NCBI GenBank assembly: GCA_938021445.1
Contig: CALIGR010000037.1
Coordinates: 1 to 8,990 of the forward strand
DNA from: an uncultured Candidatus Altimarinota bacterium
Lineage (GTDB): Bacteria; Patescibacteriota; Gracilibacteria; UBA4473
Direction: 5' to 3'
Length of the DNA stretch: 8,990 nucleotides
The notes under the pieces are model-generated. The model saw only the letters and a list, made by a program, of their open reading frames with translations. It was not told where the DNA came from and searched no databases. The translations under genes and the position numbers were made by a program. Shown here piece after piece: positions 1-6,585 of this stretch (position 1 is its first letter; each line of letters opens with the position of its first letter).

Positions 1-3000
1 CAGTCACTAAAAAATGAAGGATCTCTAAAAGGGCCAACTGAACGCTCTAGGTTTTCAAGATTTTCTTTAAGCCCATCAAGCGTCTTTAAAGCGGCCGTTT
101 TACTGAGAGAATGCTTCTGTGAAAAATCATCATCAGACAGTGTGTTTAAATCTTTCTCCATCATTTGCACCGAGCTCTCTACCGCAGATTTGTATCGATC
201 AGCAGAATGAAGAACTTTTGCTTGTTCTTTCGTTTTCTCCGTTAAAAATTCAGCTTCTTTTCCAGGCTCATAAAGTCCTAAATTTTTCACTTTTCTTTCA
301 GCTTCCGGTACCGATTCCCAAGCTTTAGCTAAATCTTTATAACGATTTTCAAATTCGCCCGATTGTGGATCAATCGCTAAAAATAACTGAGTGAATTTTT
401 TATGAAGATCTTTCAAGCTCTCAATATGGTGTTCTTCCCACATATCAAAGGGATGCTCTCTAAGCTTCGAGAGAATCCATTTTAGCTGGTTCACTTCTTG
501 ATCGTAGTTTGATAAATAGTGCTCTAAGAATTGCTGATATTTAGGCTCTGGGAACAAAGATTTCCCCATAGCATCAATTGATGAACGGATATGTTCAATT
601 TGAGGAATAAGACCTTTCTCAATTTCAGAAAAAAAGCTGTGTTCCATCATCGCTTTTGAAAGACCGTTATCACTGTTTTCTATTCTAGAACGAATCATTT
701 CATACTGATCCTCAAAGGAGTTTTTGATGGCTCCAATATTTCGAGTAAAAGGCGAAATCTGAAGAAAGAGCGTATTTAAATCTTCCACACCAAGTTGATC
801 TGCGGCTCCTTCTACCACTCGTTTCATTTGTTCATTAAGCGCTTGATGATTAAGCTCTTTGGCTTTCATCAAAGTGAATTTCTCAAGCACTTCTTCAGAT
901 TTCAACAAACTATCTTCAGACTCTACAGTCCCAAAGTAAGACGAAAATTTTTGAGCATCTTCCGCACTAAAGAAATCAAAAGTATTTCCAGTGCTCGTAA
1001 TTCTCGATTCGTAAAGGGCTTCAAGTTTTTTATAAATCACTTCTGGTGATTCAGAAGCCCCTTTAGTCTCTATCAACCTCAATAAACCTTCTCGATCCCA
1101 GTCCTCTAAAGCTTCTTTTGTCTGGTTTAAAATTTTATCAGCCAGTTCAGCATTTTTCTGTCGACGCCCAATATAATATTGTTGGTGACGAATCGCTTCT
1201 GGATCTTGCATTGACTGATCTCGTAAGTCATAGAGAGAGCCTTTCTGTTGTTCATAATCTCGTAAAAACTGTTGGCTAATCCCCGGCTGCGATAATTCTG
1301 AGGTTCGGAGTGATTGGTTGATTTTATGACGCACTAAGTCTTTTGAAGCAAACACTGTCGCGTCTATAAGGCTTTTCGCCGTCATTGGGCTATATTGTCT
1401 TTCTGAATGCGACTGAGTTAAAGCTTCAAAGCTTTTCTGTAATTTTGAATGCCCCCCTCCTTCATCAGAAACCAGTTTGAAAATATTTTCATAACCGTAT
1501 TTTGCCTCAATTTTATCGATCCAGGGTTTAAATCTATCGTGGCTTTCCCCTGGATTTAGTTCGTCAATCGAAAGACTAACATCTATAGCTTCAATTTCGG
1601 CTGCCAATAAACTTCTAAAATTTCTGAGCTCTTTAAAGTAATCTTTTTTAGAGCCTTCTTGATCTTCATCCGGTAAAATAATCTCATTTACTTCCGGATC
1701 TAGCTCCCCTTCCATAATCACGGCCATATCACTGGCGGTCAGTTGGTGATTGTCTAATCGATCTTCAAATTGTCGTTTATATTTTGCTAGATATTCTTGT
1801 GCTTTTTCCTGTGAAGATCCGGCAAGACGGGCGAAATTTAATCTTTCTTCAATTTTTTTATCTTTCGATATAGCGGTCTTAAGCAACTTTTGAATCTCTT
1901 CCTCTTGTTTTTGCTCTAATTTTACAAAATCATCTCCTAATGGATTTTTTTGTAAACTTTCAACCCCGGCTTCCAGTGTTCCCAACAGCGATTTGACCTG
2001 CTGACTATTGAGTCGATTGTACTGAGCTTTTTTTGCTTTTTCTTCTTCGGTTACCTCTTCGCCACTTTCCACCGGCTCCGTCACTTGAGCCAGTTGATTA
2101 ATTCGAACCACAACACCGTTAAGGGCTTCTTGATCTTTAAACAATTTTTCGTCTAACTGAGCCGCACTTTGAATCGGTTCGTCCTCTTCGTATTTGGCCA
2201 TCAAGCGCTCTAAATCTTGATCCTGCACTTGATCTCGTACTTTTGATTTAAACTTGGCTTCAAAAGCTTTCTTTTCTTTCCGGCGAGCTTCATCCTTTGC
2301 TTTAAAATCAATTAGTTTTTGGAGCGCTCCTATCTCCTCTTTTATATTTCGAGTTTTTATTTCTTTCTCATCTTTGGTTCCTTCGACAACTTCTTCATCT
2401 TGAAATTCATCAACGCCGTATTCATCTGAAAATGTGTCGGCAATCTCCGCTCTCAATAATTCGTCTTTAGTTTCGATCGAACGGATAGGGAGACGCTCTT
2501 CAGATATCTGCTTAAGCGTCTTGAGATGACTTGGCAATAAACTAAAATTTTTATCTTTTTTCCCCCAAGACTCTAACCAAGATAAAAACTGAACAGACTT
2601 CCCCGCTCTGGTAAAAGTCTCAATTTTTTGTCGCTGATCTGGCGTCAAAGATTCACCGATATCACCTAAGACGTTACGGTTATCGGTCATCTCATCTATA
2701 AGTTCCCAGTAAACCAAGTACTCCGCTTTTTGTGCTTCGTGATGAGCTTCAGCTTTTTGATGTTCTTCATAACGCTTTTGACGCCATTCATACTCTCTTA
2801 CTTTTTTGTCATACTCATACTGATCTTCATCCTCTGTTTTCGGTGGTAACTCTTGTGGTGGTGTGGTCTGCGCATCGGCCCCTGGCTCATAACTCCCAAT
2901 TTTACTAACGATATCCCAAGTGGTTCCAGTACAGGCTTTTCTCAAAAGATTATAAGTCGGCGTCCCTCCACGTTCGACCCAATCAGAACTATTAGGAAAA

Positions 3001-3653
3001 AGATTGTACATCTCCATAAGAAATAACCGATCGGTTGTCGTGATTTTCTCGCCTAAAATTCCTCGAACTTTTTTTTGTGTTTGGTTTACCTCAATATTCT
3101 CAAGTAACTTATGAGTCCGAGTTACCAGTTTCTCATTTATCGCTCTAAAGGTTTCATCACCAAGAATTTGTCTAAAATCTTTCCCTTTACCTCGAGCGTA
3201 TCGGAAAAGATAGATAGCTCTGGCCGCCCTCCCTGGAGACCAGCTGGTTGAATCTTCACTGACAAATTTACTTAGTTCTTCATATTGTTTTGAAGTCGTT
3301 ATCCGAATGGCTTTTTGAGTATTCGGCGAAAGCGCTCGAAAAAGCGGCGAGTACATCAAGTGAAAAAGCATTCGGCTTGGGTAGACATCCTTATCTTCTC
3401 CAGACTCAAGTAAACTCAGCTCAAATTCAGCAAGCTCATTGAGCTTTCTCTTTTCTACAGCACTAAGTTTATCCGCATTTCGCTCAATTTCTCGTAATCC
3501 TTTGATCGTCAAGTTTTGAGGATTCTCAAGCAACTCAGCCATTGAACGATCTCTTTCGCCTGCCGCTTCATCTCCCGCTTCCGTCCCAGTCCGAAACAAC
3601 CAAGTCTCACTTGGCGTTTTAGGAAAAAGGAAATGAAGATTCGTTTGAGGCAT
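1..3653 (-). CDS. Giant charged, helix-rich protein of unknown function (partial, C-terminus beyond the window)
   Basis: I translated this frame by hand: 1,217 codons run without a stop from ATG at 3653-3651 to the left edge, where two bases are left over, so the 3' end is missing. The start (MPQTNLHFLF) is the first ATG after an in-frame TAA, and it lies 23 bases behind a good -10 box. I do not recognise the family. There is no signal peptide and no membrane segment, so the product is probably cytoplasmic. Residues 1-255 look compact and contain the only cysteine (C241). A proline-rich linker at about 265-272 is followed by a very acidic/basic helical stretch (275-312). The rest is rich in E, K, Q and L with probable coiled coils, for example 430-475 and 575-635. 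No catalytic motif (Walker A, HExxH) is visible. It is transcribed from its own promoter beside a VirB6-like operon, so a role as partner or substrate of that machine is possible but unproven. Confidence 0.9.
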   Translation of the reverse strand, partial: MPQTNLHFLFPKTPSETWLFRTGTEAGDEAAGERDRSMAELLENPQNLTIKGLREIERNADKLSAVEKRKLNELAEFELSLLESGEDKDVYPSRMLFHLMYSPLFRALSPNTQKAIRITTSKQYEELSKFVSEDSTSWSPGRAARAIYLFRYARGKGKDFRQILGDETFRAINEKLVTRTHKLLENIEVNQTQKKVRGILGEKITTTDRLFLMEMYNLFPNSSDWVERGGTPTYNLLRKACTGTTWDIVSKIGSYEPGADAQTTPPQELPPKTEDEDQYEYDKKVREYEWRQKRYEEHQKAEAHHEAQKAEYLVYWELIDEMTDNRNVLGDIGESLTPDQRQKIETFTRAGKSVQFLSWLESWGKKDKNFSLLPSHLKTLKQISEERLPIRSIETKDELLRAEIADTFSDEYGVDEFQDEEVVEGTKDEKEIKTRNIKEEIGALQKLIDFKAKDEARRKEKKAFEAKFKSKVRDQVQDQDLERLMAKYEEDEPIQSAAQLDEKLFKDQEALNGVVVRINQLAQVTEPVESGEEVTEEEKAKKAQYNRLNSQQVKSLLGTLEAGVESLQKNPLGDDFVKLEQKQEEEIQKLLKTAISKDKKIEERLNFARLAGSSQEKAQEYLAKYKRQFEDRLDNHQLTASDMAVIMEGELDPEVNEIILPDEDQEGSKKDYFKELRNFRSLLAAEIEAIDVSLSIDELNPGESHDRFKPWIDKIEAKYGYENIFKLVSDEGGGHSKLQKSFEALTQSHSERQYSPMTAKSLIDATVFASKDLVRHKINQSLRTSELSQPGISQQFLRDYEQQKGSLYDLRDQSMQDPEAIRHQQYYIGRRQKNAELADKILNQTKEALEDWDREGLLRLIETKGASESPEVIYKKLEALYESRITSTGNTFDFFSAEDAQKFSSYFGTVESEDSLLKSEEVLEKFTLMKAKELNHQALNEQMKRVVEGAADQLGVEDLNTLFLQISPFTRNIGAIKNSFEDQYEMIRSRIENSDNGLSKAMMEHSFFSEIEKGLIPQIEHIRSSIDAMGKSLFPEPKYQQFLEHYLSNYDQEVNQLKWILSKLREHPFDMWEEHHIESLKDLHKKFTQLFLAIDPQSGEFENRYKDLAKAWESVPEAERKVKNLGLYEPGKEAEFLTEKTKEQAKVLHSADRYKSAVESSVQMMEKDLNTLSDDDFSQKHSLSKTAALKTLDGLKENLENLERSVGPFRDPSFFSD

Positions 3654-3850
3654 AAAGACTGGAAAATAGTCTGATTATTATACCACAAAAACAGATTTTT
3701 TTCAGGTTGTGAAGATTATTGAGTTGCAAGCTACTTAGTTTGTTTTTTAGTTATATTAAGTAATTGTTTATAGGCTAAAACTGAAGTTTTGCTGAGCTTA
3801 AAAATCAAAAAGATTTGCCTCTATTTTCTAAAAAATTTAGAACTAGATAG
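3654..3850. other. Divergent intergenic spacer
   Basis: This AT-rich spacer separates the minus-strand giant gene from the plus-strand small gene and contains the promoter at 3677-3705. A perfect six-base inverted repeat, AAAACT-GA-AGTTTT (3777-3790), could be an operator but is short enough to be chance. I found no convincing plus-strand promoter. The best -10-like string is TATATT at 3752-3757, which has no matching -35. No Shine-Dalgarno sequence precedes the ATG at 3851. Confidence 0.5.
3677..3705 (-). promoter_or_regulatory. Promoter of the giant-protein gene: CTGAAA -35, 17-base spacer, extended -10 TGGTATAAT
   Basis: On the minus strand, TATAAT (3677-3682) is a perfect sigma-70-type -10 box preceded by TGG, an extended -10 element. 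Seventeen bases upstream, CTGAAA (3700-3705) matches the TTGACA -35 at four of six positions. Transcription starting about seven bases downstream would leave a leader of only about 16 bases before the ATG at 3653. No Shine-Dalgarno sequence lies in that leader. Confidence 0.75.
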
Positions 3851-4141
3851 ATGAAACAAGAAGATTTTCAAAACATCGTTCTTAAAAAGTTCACCGAGCT
3901 TCAAATTGAGCTTAACGAATTTAGATCCTTAGCTATTAATGAGTTTACGGAACTTCAAAAGTTCAGAAAAAGATCTGAGTCTTTCCAAGACTTTTCTATT
4001 TCTGAACTAAAAGAGCTCAGAGCATTTCAAGAATTTGCGAGATCAGAACTCAAAGATCTCCGAGATTTTAATGAATTCACCCGTTCTGAGCTGGCGGATC
4101 TTAGAGAATTTCAGCGTTTAGTGGCGCAGTATTGCAGTTAA
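3851..4141 (+). CDS. Small amphipathic-helix protein with 14-residue repeats, possibly truncated by an in-frame TAA
   Basis: This 96-residue frame starts at ATG 3851 and is the only plus-strand gene. It is not recognised as a known family. The protein is highly charged, phenylalanine- and leucine-rich, and almost certainly one long amphipathic helix. From residue 45 it contains three consecutive 14-residue units of the form F-x-x-F-x-x-x-E-L-x-x-L-R-x, and a fourth degenerate unit begins at residue 87. Less regular versions of the pattern (FTEL, EFTELQ) occur in residues 14-37. Only one cysteine (C95) and no membrane segment are present. The TAA at 4139-4141 falls inside the fourth repeat unit, and the frame stays open afterwards for 44 codons. 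The annotated product may therefore be the front part of a 141-codon gene. It faces the VirB6-like operon and diverges from the giant gene. A coiled-coil or oligomerisation role is inferred from composition only. Confidence 0.7.
   Translation: MKQEDFQNIVLKKFTELQIELNEFRSLAINEFTELQKFRKRSESFQDFSISELKELRAFQEFARSELKDLRDFNEFTRSELADLREFQRLVAQYCS
3983..4108 (+). repeat. Three tandem 42-base units encoding a 14-residue helical repeat
   Basis: Units run 3983-4024, 4025-4066 and 4067-4108, all in frame. At protein level they read FQDFSISELKELRA, FQEFARSELKDLRD and FNEFTRSELADLRE. The protein pattern is well kept while the third codon positions have drifted. This suggests old duplication held by selection on the protein rather than recent slippage. 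A fourth unit (4109-4150) is degenerate and spans the TAA stop. Confidence 0.8.
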
Positions 4142-4276
4142 CAGCAAGATTTCAATGGAAATCTTGTCATCAATATTCAGGAAGTCGTTGACGAAAGTGA
4201 AGACCGCTCTTACCGGTACAGCAACAAAGTTATTGAAACACATGAGGGTCGTTGGCATCAAGGACTTACGGCATAA
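4142..4276 (+). pseudogene. In-frame continuation of the small gene beyond its TAA: 44 protein-like codons
   Basis: Directly after the TAA at 4139-4141 the same frame stays open for 44 codons and ends at TAA 4274-4276. The peptide begins QQDFNGNLVINIQEVVDESE and ends EGRWHQGLTA. It reads like a real small beta-containing C-terminal domain, with alternating hydrophobics, an acidic turn, aromatics and a terminal W-H-Q-G. No ATG, GTG or TTG occurs in this frame, so it cannot easily be an independent gene. Its stop touches the terminator hairpin, which is where a gene should end. The simplest explanation is a one-base nonsense change (CAA to TAA) in a gene of 141 residues. Readthrough of the stop or a sequencing/assembly error are the alternatives. 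Confidence 0.55.
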
Positions 4277-4324
4277 AAACACCTCATTCAACTGATCAAC
4301 TAATCAAGTCTAACGAGGTGTTTT
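4276..4324. terminator. Bidirectional intrinsic terminator, nested hairpin
   Basis: AAAACACCTC (4276-4285) pairs perfectly with GAGGTGTTTT (4315-4324), giving a ten-base stem with A/T tracts at both ends, so it can act on both strands. The 29-base interior holds a second hairpin: ACTGAT (4291-4296) against ATC-A-AGT (4303-4309), with one bulged A. Symmetric five-base internal loops separate the two stems. The element lies between the plus-strand small gene, whose extended frame ends at 4276, and the minus-strand VirB6-like gene, which stops at 4346. This is the expected place for a shared terminator of convergent genes. Confidence 0.8.
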
Positions 4325-4345
4325 CTAACTTAAACTCAACGTTCC

Positions 4346-6538
4346 TTATGAAGTTCCTTTTATTTGCGTAAGAGACTCAGTTATGTCTTTTTCTGATACT
4401 GTGCTTATTTGTCCTGGACTAGCTACAATCTTAGCCGCAAGCCTCGAGATCTCGATTTCAGTAAAACTAGAAAGTTCCGTCGCGGTAATTCCCGCACTCT
4501 CCAAGAAAGATTTGTAGTGTTCCACAGTCTTATAGGCAGAGCTGTCAAAATCTTCTAATCTATCAAGATTGAAATCCACTGTTTTCTTCTCTGCACCTGA
4601 ATCCTCAGCTTCGATTGTAAAGTTGTTAGTTTGTGTCGCAGTAATATCATTTTTTGGCGTACTTTCTGCTGTAGATCTTGATACCCCCGTTCCTTCTTTC
4701 GTCATACTAAATGTCCCTTTGCCTTCACCAATAATTCTATCAAACACTCCTTCATCTTGAGATCTCGCAGCCGTTATTAACCCATCTAGGTTAGCCTCAA
4801 CACGATCTTTTATAGCCTTATTGTTTATAAGACCAGCCATTGTCACCAAAGACGCTTTATCTATACGCGCCACTCCGTCAAAGCCTATTTTTTGAATTTC
4901 TTGGCCAAAGGCTTCTGGCGTGTAGGTATTCCCATTTTCGTCTCTATTTTTTATATCGGTTTTAAGATCTTCAACTTTTTTCCCAACTTGATCGTTCGGA
5001 TTCCACCAACCAATAGCCGTTTGATTTGCCTCGTTGTGACGTCTATTCGCCTCAGTTCTAAGTCCGGCCAATCCTTTCGTCATAGATAAGACGGTGGCAC
5101 CACCGGCCTTGCCCTCGATTGTTGGGACCTTAACCTCACTCGCGACATAAGTCGCTCCAAATTTACCAACTGACTCAGCGCCAGACTTAACTTTCTGAAC
5201 GACCGCATCAACGGCGGTACCATCCAGTGCCATAAAGGCGGCTTTCCAGAAAGCGACTAAAATAATAATCTTCCAAAGAATACCAAAACCAGAGTGTCCA
5301 TAAAATTGGTTAATAGCTGGCCCAGCTTGAATAAAGGTTTGATCAATGGGCATGTCTGAACCGTAATCGACCATCATATTGATCATGAAGAAAGTCAGAG
5401 CAAAAACAGCTCCAATCTTCAATGGAATGACCAAGTACTTTATAAACTCACTGAGTCCTTTATCCGTCCCCGGCATCCCCAATATCGCCCCCGCAATAAT
5501 CGCAGGAGAAAATATCATCATCGCCCAAAGGGCAATCACCCGGAAGAGAAGTACCGCAAATAGAGCGATAAAGACCACCATGTAAGCGGCCGCCATAATA
5601 AAAGAAAATATAATACTATCGACTATACTTAAAAAATCAGGCAACTCAGCGGCTAAAAGCGGAAGCGTTTCAAGCTGAAGAAAGTGATTTCCAAAAGCTA
5701 AAAATATATTGTGCTTAAACTCACTTCCAGCTCCAAAATCACCTTTTTTATCTATATCTTTTGCCGCTGAAAGATTAATAAACAAAAGGCATTCTTTTTT
5801 GGCGGTTGCGATTGTAGGATTTGAGCCTCCACAAAGTCCTTCATTAATGGCTACAGCAAACGGCTTACAGTCTGCTGGTGCATCGGAAGTCCCGGTACCA
5901 GAAATGGGAGTAAAACTATCACCCTCTCCCAAGTTATAGACAGGACAAGCTGCACTCTTTTCTGGCTCTTCTCTACTCACTCCCTTCCCGAGCATCTCTT
6001 CTAAGTTGGTGATGCCTTTAGCTTCAATGGCAGAATCCGAAATTGAAAGAACCCCAATCGTCGCGACATTTACCCCCTCAATGGCTACTTTAGCGGCCGT
6101 GAGTGAAAAATTAATCGCGATCAGTGCCATAATCACCTTTGGTAACTTGCTTTTGATACTCCAGTCACCATCTCCATTTTTGAGAAGATTATAAACAGCG
6201 ATAAAGAGAATAACCCCGACAAAGGCAATATTGGTCAGATTCCGAATAAACATCCACATCGGCTGGATAGCTTCCATCGCTCTTGGGCCGATGAGTAGAT
6301 CTGTACCCATAAGATGCATGCCTTTATCCATGATAAAAAGACAAGCAAACGTCATCGTCCGAACCAGTACGGCTAGGAATCCAGCCACACCTCGTAACGA
6401 ATCCTGAAATGAATCAGAAGTCGTTGCATTGGAATCGGCCAAAACCGTTTCTGGAAAAAGAAAAAAAGCACCTAAAAGGACTAATAGCCCAAGGCTTTTT
6501 GTAGAATTGAATTTGAAAAGGTTTCGGAATACCGACAT
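4346..6538 (-). CDS. VirB6/TrbL-like polytopic inner-membrane protein of a type IV secretion-type system
   Basis: This 730-residue protein starts at ATG 6538. An N-terminal signal-like segment (hydrophobic core about 16-28, possible cleavage after VLA at 32-34) is followed by membrane segments near 50-70, 95-118, 133-165, 303-333, 335-354, 366-390 and 417-437. A loop at about 166-275 between membrane blocks carries four cysteines (C198, C224, C236, C250), suggesting disulfides outside the membrane. Residues about 440-730 form a long soluble, polar tail. VirB6 and TrbL family proteins have this multi-span core, with a conserved tryptophan-containing central region, and form the inner-membrane channel for DNA or protein substrates. 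The usual core is about 300 residues, so this is an extended form. The gene follows the 768-residue gene by 47 bases and has its own extended -10 at 6560-6568. The VirB6/TrbL call rests on architecture and sequence feel rather than a diagnostic motif. No Shine-Dalgarno sequence is visible. Confidence 0.75.
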   Translation of the reverse strand: MSVFRNLFKFNSTKSLGLLVLLGAFFLFPETVLADSNATTSDSFQDSLRGVAGFLAVLVRTMTFACLFIMDKGMHLMGTDLLIGPRAMEAIQPMWMFIRNLTNIAFVGVILFIAVYNLLKNGDGDWSIKSKLPKVIMALIAINFSLTAAKVAIEGVNVATIGVLSISDSAIEAKGITNLEEMLGKGVSREEPEKSAACPVYNLGEGDSFTPISGTGTSDAPADCKPFAVAINEGLCGGSNPTIATAKKECLLFINLSAAKDIDKKGDFGAGSEFKHNIFLAFGNHFLQLETLPLLAAELPDFLSIVDSIIFSFIMAAAYMVVFIALFAVLLFRVIALWAMMIFSPAIIAGAILGMPGTDKGLSEFIKYLVIPLKIGAVFALTFFMINMMVDYGSDMPIDQTFIQAGPAINQFYGHSGFGILWKIIILVAFWKAAFMALDGTAVDAVVQKVKSGAESVGKFGATYVASEVKVPTIEGKAGGATVLSMTKGLAGLRTEANRRHNEANQTAIGWWNPNDQVGKKVEDLKTDIKNRDENGNTYTPEAFGQEIQKIGFDGVARIDKASLVTMAGLINNKAIKDRVEANLDGLITAARSQDEGVFDRIIGEGKGTFSMTKEGTGVSRSTAESTPKNDITATQTNNFTIEAEDSGAEKKTVDFNLDRLEDFDSSAYKTVEHYKSFLESAGITATELSSFTEIEISRLAAKIVASPGQISTVSEKDITESLTQIKGTS

Positions 6539-6559
6539 TTATGACTAATTAATCGGATC

Positions 6560-6568
6560 ATTGTACCA
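6560..6568 (-). promoter_or_regulatory. Extended -10 promoter (TGGTACAAT) for the VirB6-like gene
   Basis: On the minus strand TACAAT (6560-6565) is preceded by TGG (6566-6568), an extended -10 element that can work with a poor -35. The hexamer 17 bases upstream, TAGATT, matches TTGACA at three positions only and overlaps the stop codon of the preceding gene. The box ends 21 bases before the ATG at 6538, nearly the same geometry as the giant-gene promoter. The gene may therefore be transcribed both from the operon and from this internal site. Confidence 0.55.
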
Positions 6569-6585
6569 GATTTTGACATAAAAAT

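Noticed and set aside
850..1110. Giant-protein segment around residues 850-900 (EGLLRLIETKG...YKKLEALYESR) loosely resembling an annexin-like helical repeat
   Set aside because: Only one degenerate copy is seen and the calcium-binding and core residues cannot be established by eye.
3802..3816. AAATC-AAAAA-GATTT hairpin in the divergent spacer
   Set aside because: A five-base AT-rich stem with no T-tract context is too weak to call a terminator or an operator.
4163..4299. Short plus-strand frame from ATG 4154 region (MEILSSIFRK...)
   Set aside because: It overlaps the better protein-like continuation frame and runs through the terminator hairpin, and its composition does not look protein-like.
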